Shown: positions 49,515 through 57,912 of the stretch, one piece after another | How positions within the stretch are numbered: position 1 is the stretch's first letter | How the letters are laid out: every line of letters starts with the position of its first letter | Source of the DNA: Candidatus Altimarinota bacterium | GTDB taxonomy: Bacteria > Patescibacteriota > Minisyncoccia > Phycocordibacterales > UBA5272 | Direction of reading: 5' to 3' | Assembly (NCBI GenBank): GCA_021734745.1 | Contig: JAIPIK010000001.1 | Location: 26,832 to 90,831, forward strand | DNA length: 64,000 nucleotides | Notes under the pieces: generated by a model | The model's database searches: none | What the model was told of the DNA's origin: nothing | The model's input: the letters and a program-made list of their open reading frames with translations, nothing else | Translations under genes and position numbers: made by a program

Positions 49515-50084
49515 ATGAATATTTTTTCTAACTTTACACCTAAAATTTTAAGGCACCTTTTTCTTGCTGTGTTGTTGGAATTTGGGCCAGTGCTTATATT
49601 TCTTATGGCATTTGAGCGTTATGATGTATACAAGGCTACTATAATCTTAATGATAGCAACTATTATTTCTACAATAGCAACTTTTAGAATCCAAAAGCGT
49701 TTACCATATCTAGCGTTATACGTTGCGCTGATAACCGCAATTTTTGGATATGTAACTTTGGCACTACATCAACCAAAGTTTATACAGATACGTGATACTT
49801 TGTATGATCTTACACTTGCCCTCACTCTTGTGACTGGACTCATGATAAATGTCTCATTTCTTAAATTATCTTTTCATAAAGTTATTCCAATGACCACTCG
49901 TGCTTGGACGAACCTCACACACTCTTGGATTGGGTTTTTTATTAGTATCGCGGTTGCAAATGAGTATGCTAGAAGAGTTTTGAGTTTAGGTGAATGGTTT
50001 TATTTTAAGAGTATTATGGTTTTGGTAACTGTAGTTTTCGGTTGCGTTACTCTTTATTTTTTATACGAAAAGGGAGATGAATAA
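49515..50084 (+). CDS. YciB/septation protein A-like membrane protein
   Basis: A 189-residue protein with about five to six hydrophobic helices (LFLAVLLEFGPVLIFLMAF, ATIILMIATIISTIATF, LALYVALITAIFGYVTLAL, LTLALTLVTGLMINVSFL, IGFFISIAVANEYARR, SIMVLVTVVFGCVTLYFL). The RAWTNLTHSWIGFF segment near the end of helix 4 fits the YciB/IspZ family. Function of that family is envelope-related and unclear. ATG at 49515 is chosen; TATACT at 49491-49496 lies 18 bases before it. Confidence 0.7.
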   Translation: MNIFSNFTPKILRHLFLAVLLEFGPVLIFLMAFERYDVYKATIILMIATIISTIATFRIQKRLPYLALYVALITAIFGYVTLALHQPKFIQIRDTLYDLTLALTLVTGLMINVSFLKLSFHKVIPMTTRAWTNLTHSWIGFFISIAVANEYARRVLSLGEWFYFKSIMVLVTVVFGCVTLYFLYEKGDE

Positions 50085-50149
50085 TGATATTGAATGAATT
50101 AAACTACAATTTTATAATCCCAAACTTTCAGCCAAAGATAAGTTCATGA

Positions 50150-50155
50150 TATAAT
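50150..50155 (+). promoter_or_regulatory. -10 box of atpB
   Basis: TATAAT at 50150-50155, ten bases before ATG at 50166. Confidence 0.6.
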
Positions 50156-50165
50156 ACCCGACATT

Positions 50166-50987
50166 ATGCACGAAGCAGAAGTAATACAGCACGAGAGCAC
50201 TATTCTTCATGTCTATGAAGAAATTCCTACAATTTCATCCCCAATACTTGGTGATGTTGGTATTTTGACTGTTGCTACATCTACTATAACAGTCATGTTT
50301 ATTACATTTCTTATAGTAATTTTATGTATTAAGGCATCTAAGTCAAAACTTATTCCAGGCAAGTTTCAACACGTTCTTGAAATATTTTATGAAGCGGTAT
50401 CTAAATTCATAACATCAACTGTTGGAAGTGAAAAACAAGCAAAAATAATCGTACCGTACGTTGGGTCAATCATGGTGTATTTACTTGTAGCAAATCTTTT
50501 ACCAATGTTACCAGGTGTTGCGAGTTTATATGTAACCATAGATGGAAAACACGTCACTCTTCTGCGAGGAGCAACCACGGACTTTAATACAACTTTTGGA
50601 ATGGCTTTAGCTGTTGTAATCACTATGCAAATTGTTGGTATAAAAGAACAAGGGGTGTTCGGTTACCTTTCACATTTTATTCAGATTAAACAAGTTATTA
50701 AAGGGTTTAGAAAAAGTATTGGTAACGGTTTTGAGGCAGTGATTGGTTTTTTTGTTGGTCTTATTGAAATTGTTAGTGAAATAGCAAAAATGCTATCTTT
50801 GTCACTTCGATTGTTTGGTAACTTGTTTGCACATGAAGTTCTCACAGTGATATTACTCGGAGCATTTTCAATAGGTATTCCAGCTCTTTGGATGGGAATG
50901 GGAGTGTTGGTTGGAGTGGTGCAATCAATTGTGTTTGTGGCGCTAGTTACGGTGTATTATTCGATGGTTCTCAAGAAAGAACATTAA
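50166..50987 (+). CDS. atpB: ATP synthase F0 subunit a
   Basis: A 273-residue membrane subunit forming the ion half-channels. The essential arginine is in SLSLRLFGNLFAHEV, with the last helix VVQSIVFVALVTVYYSMVL. An N-terminal extracellular stretch of about 35 residues precedes the first helix. The stop codon lies inside the left terminal repeat of the 153-bp inverted-repeat element, which separates atpB from the remaining ATP synthase genes. Confidence 0.95.
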   Translation: MHEAEVIQHESTILHVYEEIPTISSPILGDVGILTVATSTITVMFITFLIVILCIKASKSKLIPGKFQHVLEIFYEAVSKFITSTVGSEKQAKIIVPYVGSIMVYLLVANLLPMLPGVASLYVTIDGKHVTLLRGATTDFNTTFGMALAVVITMQIVGIKEQGVFGYLSHFIQIKQVIKGFRKSIGNGFEAVIGFFVGLIEIVSEIAKMLSLSLRLFGNLFAHEVLTVILLGAFSIGIPALWMGMGVLVGVVQSIVFVALVTVYYSMVLKKEH

Positions 50988-51136
50988 GACGAACAAAATA
51001 AACCAACCTGCTTTGTTGTGGGGCCCCGCTCGCTCGTCACCGTACTGCTCGTACGCCTCCTCACATAATTATTTTCGTCCAAGACGTGAATCTACTGATT
51101 CAGCCGTCGCATCTTGGGTCATTTTCTTCGTCTTAA
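50984..51136. mobile_element. 153-bp element with 16-bp terminal inverted repeats (MITE-like or structured 3' element)
   Basis: TTAAGACGAACAAAAT (50984-50999) pairs with ATTTTCTTCGTCTTAA (51121-51136) at 15 of 16 positions. Inside are GGGGCCCC, GTAC/GTAC and the hairpin CCAAGACG/TCTTGG with GAATC/GATTC (about 51078-51117). The interior is far more GC-rich than the surroundings. No coding capacity. It could be a miniature transposable element or a large folded 3' untranslated region of atpB; its left end supplies the atpB stop codon. Confidence 0.5.
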
Positions 51137-51184
51137 AATTCCAAATATCTAAAAAAGTATTATAAAATAAGGATTCTGGAGAGC

Positions 51185-51212
51185 TTGACAAGTGTTGTAT
51201 ACTTGTTATACT
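51185..51212 (+). promoter_or_regulatory. consensus promoter of a small RNA
   Basis: A perfect TTGACA at 51185-51190, a 16-base spacer and TATACT at 51207-51212: the strongest vegetative promoter in the window. No start codon follows before a terminator. Confidence 0.8.
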
Positions 51213-51218
51213 TATTAA

Positions 51219-51336
51219 AGTGCTCAGGATAATAGAACTCCTCTGCATACATCACGCATGCGTCGACACCTCTGTAAAGGTAGCCGAAGGCGACGCGCAA
51301 ATGGGAGCCGGTCTTCACCGGTCTCCCATTTTTTAT
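51219..51336 (+). ncRNA. free-standing small structured RNA, unknown class
   Basis: A unit of about 118 bases bounded by the promoter and a terminator. GCGTC and GACGC (about 51260-51294) enclose two small hairpins, ACCT/AGGT and GCC-GAA-GGC, giving a three-way junction. The terminator is ATGGGAG-CCGGT, loop CTTC, ACCGG-T-CTCCCAT at 51301-51329 followed by a long T-run. There is no open frame. It does not contain the conserved SRP-RNA or tmRNA motifs. Confidence 0.7.
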
Positions 51337-51343
51337 TTTTATA

Positions 51344-51847
51344 TTATTTTTTAATAATCAGAGAGACAGACAAAAATACAAGCACTACTAATATTTGAAG
51401 TGGTACACCATATATGGGGTGTATATCTAAACTTCTTCCATGTATCCATGTATGGAATTTTTGAAGAGGTAGTAGAAGTTTTGAGCGTGTTTTCCAATAG
51501 ACAAATTGAAGAGGGTCAGGAAGTATCCCCCCGATAACACTCGCAAGAATAACTTGTAAGGTTGATACTTTTAAAACATAAAGTGCAATAATAAAAGAAA
51601 TAATCATTCCAAGCATTGCATCAGTTCCTACTCTCATCAGATCAACAATAAATGTCTTACCTAAGACCATGTCATGATTGAGTTTTCCTTCAAGGTCTTT
51701 TTTAAAAGAATGTAATTTATAATCCCAGTGTGGTATAGGGTCTAGTATGAAATGACTCGCGAATCCAATACTAAAGGCGATGTATGGATTAGATGTGAAT
51801 GTTGTTGCGATGATTGTGCCGACAATAGCGTGTGTAGACAGGATCAT
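51344..51847 (-). CDS. YdjM/DUF457-like membrane metal-dependent hydrolase
   Basis: A 167-residue membrane protein. STHAIVGTIIATTF, FASHFILDPIPHWDYK and the later HTWIHGRSLD place histidines and aspartates as in the YdjM-type predicted membrane-bound metal-dependent hydrolases. Four hydrophobic helices. It lies on the minus strand inside the ATP synthase gene cluster, between atpB and atpE, so it interrupts what is normally one operon. Confidence 0.7.
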   Translation of the reverse strand: MILSTHAIVGTIIATTFTSNPYIAFSIGFASHFILDPIPHWDYKLHSFKKDLEGKLNHDMVLGKTFIVDLMRVGTDAMLGMIISFIIALYVLKVSTLQVILASVIGGILPDPLQFVYWKTRSKLLLPLQKFHTWIHGRSLDIHPIYGVPLQILVVLVFLSVSLIIKK

Positions 51848-51971
51848 TATTAAATAATATCACACATAACTAAACAATATACATATTTATGGTCATCAGA
51901 AACGTGGTTCATTTCAGTAGATACTTCACTATTCTGGATAGTATTTACCTATCGTCGGTTGGTTGCTTTTA

Positions 51972-51980
51972 TGCTATACT
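51972..51980 (+). promoter_or_regulatory. extended -10 promoter of the atpEFHAGDC operon
   Basis: TGC followed by TATACT (51972-51980) is an extended -10 element without a clear -35. The mRNA leader of about 105 bases contains a short GC-rich stretch (CGCAAACGGGCGCG) and ends with the heptamer element before atpE. Confidence 0.6.
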
Positions 51981-52053
51981 CTCATCATCACGCAAACGGG
52001 CGCGATTTTATTTTTATTCATTTAACTAATATTTTTTTGATGGGTCTAGATTT

Positions 52054-52091
52054 ATCTAAAATCTAACATCTAAAATCTAACTACTAAACTT
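52054..52091 (+). promoter_or_regulatory. five-heptamer element before atpE
   Basis: Units ATCTAAA at 52054, ATCTAAC at 52061, ATCTAAA at 52068, ATCTAAC at 52075 and TACTAAA at 52082, then CTT and ATG at 52092. Same five-unit length and three-base gap as before the transketolase C-half and atpH. Confidence 0.75.
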
Positions 52092-52310
52092 ATGACTCCA
52101 GAAGCAGCAATTTATATAGCAAAAGGTATGTGTATTTTAGCAATGGTTGGAACAGCCATTGGTCAAGGGTATCTTGTAGGTAAAACTATTGAAGCTATTG
52201 GCCGTAATCCAGACATTGAAGGTTCACTATTCTCAAAAATGATTATCGGTGTGGCAATGACAGAAACAACTGCTATTTTCGCACTCGTAGCATTCTTTAT
52301 CATAAAATAG
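52092..52310 (+). CDS. atpE: ATP synthase F0 subunit c
   Basis: A 72-residue hairpin of two membrane helices forming the rotor ring. The ion carboxylate is Glu58 in GVAMTETTAIF. Gln25 (AIGQGY), Glu58, Thr59 and Thr60 match four positions of the Na+-binding signature known from Ilyobacter/Propionigenium-type rotors; the tyrosine of that signature is Phe63 here. This favours Na+ coupling but does not prove it. The polar loop is GRNPD, the usual contact with the central stalk. Confidence 0.95.
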   Translation: MTPEAAIYIAKGMCILAMVGTAIGQGYLVGKTIEAIGRNPDIEGSLFSKMIIGVAMTETTAIFALVAFFIIK

Positions 52311-52315
52311 CCGTT

Positions 52316-52384
52316 ACTCGTTAGGCAGTTTTTCGTTAGGTGTTTCCTAATGAAGAACGAATAACTTCCTAACTATTATTCTTT
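52316..52384 (+). repeat. repeat-rich spacer before atpF
   Basis: Contains CGTTAGG twice (52319, 52334), CCTAATG, AAGAACG and CCTAACT, arranged so that GTTAGG and CCTAAT or CCTAAC can pair. The same words (CGTTAGG, CCTAATG, AAGAACG, TATTATT) make up the spacer before atpG at 54,880. Confidence 0.6.
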
Positions 52385-52882
52385 ATGCAACAAATCGTAG
52401 ACATCTTAAGTTCACTAGGTTTCAATTGGCATGTAGCTCTTGCGAATTTTATTAACTTTCTTATTATCTTGTTTCTTTTGAACAAGTTCTTTTTTGGTAA
52501 GTTAGGAAAAGTCATTAAAGATAGACATGAAGTAATTGAGCGTGGCTTGTCTCAAGCGTCTGACGCAGAAAAAGCTCTTATGCACGCTGAAGAAGAGAAG
52601 AAGACTATTGTTAACTCCGCACATAAAGATGCACATGATATTGTTGTAAAAGCAGAAGCTCATGCGATAGTAAGGGCTGAAGGTATTTTCAAAGATGCTG
52701 AGGAAGAAGCTCAGATACGTCTAGGTAAATTAGCTGAGAAAGAAAGAAAAGTTGAAGCAAAAGTTGAAAAAGAATGGGGAGAAAAAGCTCCTGAACTTAT
52801 TGCAAAGTTGTACGCAAAGACACTTGCAAAGGAAATGACAGAAGCAGAAAATAATGCGCTCATAGCCCGTATGAATGCATAA
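52385..52882 (+). CDS. atpF: ATP synthase F0 subunit b
   Basis: A 165-residue stator subunit: one N-terminal transmembrane helix (WHVALANFINFLIILFLLNKFFF) and a long Ala/Glu/Lys-rich helical coiled coil (about residues 40-160) that reaches the F1 head. Typical length and composition. Confidence 0.92.
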   Translation: MQQIVDILSSLGFNWHVALANFINFLIILFLLNKFFFGKLGKVIKDRHEVIERGLSQASDAEKALMHAEEEKKTIVNSAHKDAHDIVVKAEAHAIVRAEGIFKDAEEEAQIRLGKLAEKERKVEAKVEKEWGEKAPELIAKLYAKTLAKEMTEAENNALIARMNA

Positions 52883-52897
52883 GTATGTATTTACATT

Positions 52898-52935
52898 ATC
52901 TAAAATCTAATGCCTAACGTCTAATATCTATCCAC
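52898..52935 (+). promoter_or_regulatory. five-heptamer element before atpH
   Basis: Units ATCTAAA at 52898, ATCTAAT at 52905, GCCTAAC at 52912, GTCTAAT at 52919 and ATCTATC at 52926, then CAC and ATG at 52936. First and last units are identical to those of the element before the transketolase C-half. Confidence 0.75.
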
Positions 52936-53289
52936 ATGACTTTATCACGTAAACTTGCAAAGCTAATAATAGAAAAAGGAGTATCAGTTGATGATTTGAT
53001 TAGCACATTGCATAAATATAATTTATTGGGCTTACTTCCTTCAATTATAAGCGTTCTAAAGCAAAGTGCAATTCGTTCTAATGCATCCGACACTATCATG
53101 ATTGAGTCGCCATTCCCATTATCAGACGAAGCCATATCTCATATTAAAAAAATAATTGGTAACAGTAATTCTCCATATGAAACAACTGTTAATAAAAATA
53201 TTCTTGCAGGTTTCAAAGCACGATATAAAGGAAAATTATACGACGGAAGTGCAGAGAGAATTACAAGACAGCTTATAGCCAATAGATGA
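52936..53289 (+). CDS. atpH: ATP synthase F1 subunit delta, short form
   Basis: A 117-residue protein, much shorter than the usual about 180. The C-terminal part GFKARYKGKLYDGSAERITRQLI is the recognisable delta/OSCP motif (GxxxRxGxxxxDxSxxxxLxxL), while much of the helical N-terminal domain is missing. Position between atpF and atpA supports the assignment. UGA stop. Confidence 0.82.
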   Translation: MTLSRKLAKLIIEKGVSVDDLISTLHKYNLLGLLPSIISVLKQSAIRSNASDTIMIESPFPLSDEAISHIKKIIGNSNSPYETTVNKNILAGFKARYKGKLYDGSAERITRQLIANR

Positions 53290-53370
53290 TAGCTCATAGC
53301 AGAATACAAACAACATTATAAAATTAACATTAGCTATCAGCCATAAGCTATTAGCTACCAACCATAAACC
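53283..53370 (+). repeat. heptamer-like spacer before atpA
   Basis: In-register units TTAGCTA at 53330, TCAGCCA at 53337, TAAGCTA at 53344, TTAGCTA at 53351 and CCAACCA at 53358, followed by six bases and ATG at 53371. Upstream TAGCTCA and TAGCAGA continue the theme out of register. A second heptamer vocabulary in the same operon. Confidence 0.6.
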
Positions 53371-54873
53371 ATGTCAGTAGAAAAAATAATCAAAGACTTA
53401 GAACAAAAGATAGCAGAAGTTTCAACTACGCTTGAAGTAAATGAAATTGGAACAGTTATTTCAGTGAGTGACGGTATTGCACGAGTATCAGGACTGCTCT
53501 CTGTGGCGTCTATGGAAGAAGTTACTTTTTCTTCAGGAGCAAAAGGTATTGCGCTTAACCTGGAGTCTGACATTGTTGGTGTTGTTATTGTTTCTAACGC
53601 TGATAAAGTTCGCGAGGGAGAAGAAGTATCTCGTTCTGGAAGAGTTCTTTCTATTCCCGTAGGAGAAGCACTGTTGGGTCGTGTTGTTGATCCACTTATG
53701 AATCCCGTCGATGGAGAAAAGTTATCAGGCTTGACTTCTGTTGAATTGGTAGAAAAGATTGCTCCTGGTGTGATGGAGCGTGAGCCGGTAAATGTACCAA
53801 TGCAGACAGGTGTGAAGTCAATCGATGCCATGATTCCAATTGGACGTGGTCAACGTGAACTAATTATTGGTGATCGTCAGACAGGTAAGACAACAATTGC
53901 TATTGATACAATCATTAATCAAAAAGACTCTGGGGTTATTTGTGTTTATGTTGCGATTGGTCAGAAGGAATCCAAAATTGCACAGATTGTAAAGAAGTTA
54001 AGAGATTCTGGAGCAATGGAATATACAGTTGTTGTTTTAGCTGGAGCTTCGCACTCTGCCGCACTTTCATATTTAGCACCATACGCCGGAACTGCAGTTG
54101 CTGAATACTTTATGAATAAACAAAAAGATGTACTAGTAGTTTACGACGATTTATCTAAGCATGCAGTAGCATATCGTGAAATGTCACTTCTATTAAAGCG
54201 TCCACCAGGACGTGAGGCTTATCCTGGAGATGTTTTTTATCTTCACTCTCGATTGCTCGAGCGTTCATGTCGTCGTAATAAAGGGGCAGGAGGAGGTTCA
54301 ATCACAGCCCTTCCAATTATTGAAACACAAGCAGGGGATGTGTCTGCTTATATTCCAACAAATGTTATTTCGATTACTGACGGACAGATTTTCTTGGACT
54401 CCAATCTTTTCTATAAAGGAATGAGACCTGCAATTGATGTCGGTCTTTCAGTGTCACGTGTGGGTTCTTCTGCTCAAACAAAAGCAATGAAGAAAAATGC
54501 TGGTAAGATGAAACTTGCTATGGCTCAATATCGTGAACTAGAAAGTTTTGCTCAGTTCGATAGTGATCTTGATATTGATACCAAGAGAACAATTGAAAGA
54601 GGAAAAAGGACACAAGAAATGTTAAAGCAAGCAAATGGTAGCCCACTTAGAACTGGACTACAAGTTGGCTCGGTTTACGCAGTTAACAACGGTTTTCTTG
54701 ATAATGTACAAGTTGCTGATGTTGTTGATTGGGAAAAGGCAATGCATATTCACATGAGTACGTTCGAGAAAGAGCTTCTTATTAATGTTGAAAAGGATTG
54801 GTCAGAAGAAATAGAGAATAGCTTAAAAGAAGCCCTAACTAGATTTTGTAATAATTACGGAAAAGAAGAGTAA
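53371..54873 (+). CDS. atpA: ATP synthase F1 subunit alpha
   Basis: A 500-residue non-catalytic nucleotide-binding subunit. Walker A GDRQTGKTTIAIDTI near residue 170, the alpha-type VYVAIGQKESKIAQIV, the crown region start NEIGTVISVSDGIARVSGL, and the signature PAIDVGLSVSRVGSSAQ are all complete. Confidence 0.97.
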   Translation: MSVEKIIKDLEQKIAEVSTTLEVNEIGTVISVSDGIARVSGLLSVASMEEVTFSSGAKGIALNLESDIVGVVIVSNADKVREGEEVSRSGRVLSIPVGEALLGRVVDPLMNPVDGEKLSGLTSVELVEKIAPGVMEREPVNVPMQTGVKSIDAMIPIGRGQRELIIGDRQTGKTTIAIDTIINQKDSGVICVYVAIGQKESKIAQIVKKLRDSGAMEYTVVVLAGASHSAALSYLAPYAGTAVAEYFMNKQKDVLVVYDDLSKHAVAYREMSLLLKRPPGREAYPGDVFYLHSRLLERSCRRNKGAGGGSITALPIIETQAGDVSAYIPTNVISITDGQIFLDSNLFYKGMRPAIDVGLSVSRVGSSAQTKAMKKNAGKMKLAMAQYRELESFAQFDSDLDIDTKRTIERGKRTQEMLKQANGSPLRTGLQVGSVYAVNNGFLDNVQVADVVDWEKAMHIHMSTFEKELLINVEKDWSEEIENSLKEALTRFCNNYGKEE

Positions 54874-54882
54874 ACATCGCTA

Positions 54883-54939
54883 GTCGTTAGGAAATAAAAA
54901 CGAAGAACGTCCTAATGAACAACGAAGAACGGTATTATT
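54883..54939 (+). repeat. repeat-rich spacer before atpG
   Basis: Holds CGTTAGG, CCTAATG, AACAACG and two copies of CGAAGAACG (54901 and 54923), then GTATTATT and ATG. It uses the same vocabulary as the spacer before atpF. Confidence 0.6.
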
Positions 54940-55786
54940 ATGCAAACAAAAGCAATAAAAGAAAAAATCAAGAGTGTCGGTAGTATCAAAAAAATCACCA
55001 AAACGATGGAGATGGTTTCTGCTGCAAAAATGAAAAAAGCTATTGATAATGCCCACACACTTCGTCCTTTTCATGAAGAAGCTCAGAATGTTCTTGAAGA
55101 TATTTCTCTGGATTCTATGTGTCGTCATGAATTGTTGCTTCATAATGGTGTAAAAGGGGAGGTTGTGATTATTATTGCATCTAATAAAGGTTTGTGTGGC
55201 AGTTATAATATTAATATTTATAGAAAATTACTTGAAGGATATAATGAAGAGGAAAGAAAAAATCTAAAGATAATTGCGTATGGTAAGTATGCAGAAAAGG
55301 TGGCTAAGAAACTTCATATTGAAACACTGGCATCATTCAGTCATCCTGTCCTATCTGGAGATGATGCACACGCAACGGCCACTTTGATTATTAATTGGTA
55401 TAAAGAAAAGAAAGTTGGTACTGTTCGTATCCTGTATACACACTTTACTTCTGCTACAACTTTCACACCAACATTACTACAGCTACTTCCATTTTCTTCA
55501 GAAGGAAAACCTGATTCTCACGGTGAGCCAAGATATATTTATGAGCCTGACCAAGAGACAGTACTCTCAATGATTATTCCAATGATGCTGCATAATATTA
55601 TTTACGGGGCTGTGCTTGAAAGTTATGCTAGTGAACACTCAGCAAGAATGTTCGCAATGAAGTCAGCAACAGATAATGCTAGTGAATTCCAGGATGAGCT
55701 TAAGTTATTCTATAACCGAGCTCGCCAAGAAAGAGTGACACAAGAAATTGCAGAAATTACATCTGGTGCTATGGCACTGTCTTCAT

Positions 55787-55788
<2 letters not shown>
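54940..55788 (+). CDS. atpG: ATP synthase F1 subunit gamma
   Basis: A 282-residue central-stalk subunit. N-terminal coiled-coil helix KEKIKSVGSIKKITKTMEMVSAAKMKKA and C-terminal helix MKSATDNASEFQDELKLFYNRARQERVTQEIAEITSGAMAL are diagnostic; SNKGLCGSYN is the central Rossmann-like part. Confidence 0.96.
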
Positions 55789-57268
<1,480 letters not shown>

Positions 57269-57292
57269 TTTTTGTTGATATAGATATTTGTT

Positions 57293-57712
57293 ATGTTAAA
57301 ACTAAAAGTAGTCACACCAGATAAAGTTATCGTAGATGAGATTGTAGATAATCTTAGTATCCCGACGACTAGTGGTATGATTACGGTTCTAAATAAACAC
57401 ATCGCACTTGTTTCAACAATCAAAGCAGGGGAGATGACAATACGTAAAGGTGGTGCGGGTATTGGATACTCCGTGTATAAAGGTGTAGTTAATGTACGAC
57501 CTCATCGTAAAGGTTTAACTGAAGTTGTTGTTCTTCTTGAGCGTGGAGAATCAGTTGATGAACTAGATCACGATAGAGCAGAAGAAGCTTTAGCTCGTGC
57601 AAGAGCAATGGCAGAAGAAAAGGAAGATGACGTAGATTTTGGAATATTCGAAGGATTAATTGAAAAAGAGGTGAATCGTGTTAGGGTTGCAATGAAGTAT
57701 AAAAAACACTAG
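57293..57712 (+). CDS. atpC: ATP synthase F1 subunit epsilon
   Basis: A 139-residue subunit: N-terminal beta-sandwich (MLKLKVVTPDKVIVDEIVDNLSIPTTSGMITVLNKH) and C-terminal helical hairpin (DELDHDRAEEALARARAMAEEKEDD to RVRVAMKYK). It ends the operon, followed by a hairpin (CTGTGTAAA at 57721 with TTTATACACAG at 57760). Confidence 0.92.
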   Translation: MLKLKVVTPDKVIVDEIVDNLSIPTTSGMITVLNKHIALVSTIKAGEMTIRKGGAGIGYSVYKGVVNVRPHRKGLTEVVVLLERGESVDELDHDRAEEALARARAMAEEKEDDVDFGIFEGLIEKEVNRVRVAMKYKKH

Positions 57713-57912
57713 AAACCAACCTGTGTAAATCTTTTAGTTTTATGGTTTCTAATCAAGCTTTTATACACAGAGGTTTAAACTGTTTCATATTACAGATAGT
57801 TTAAAATGGCACACTTTAGAAATGAATAAAGTACAAAATACCATTGTAAAATAAGGGTTATCCACATTTTCTACTCAGTTACTGCATGTATACTAGAAGT
57901 ATAAACACGTGT
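57713..57912 (+). other. spacer between ATP synthase operon and giant surface gene
   Basis: Contains the hairpin after atpC (AAACC..CTGTGTAAA with TTTATACACAG..GGTTT, about 57713-57776), AT-rich sequence, a single perfect DnaA-box-like TTATCCACA at 57858-57866, and TATACT at 57889-57894 preceded by TG, the probable -10 of the next gene. Confidence 0.5.

Noticed and set aside
51219..51336. Small RNA gene considered as SRP (4.5S) RNA or tmRNA.
   Set aside because: The SRP apical motif (GGAAGG..AGCAGCC type) is absent, and there is no tRNA-like end or tag frame for tmRNA.
57858..57866. TTATCCACA, a perfect DnaA box, considered as sign of a replication origin.
   Set aside because: Only one box is seen, and no dnaA, dnaN or AT-rich unwinding repeats are nearby.
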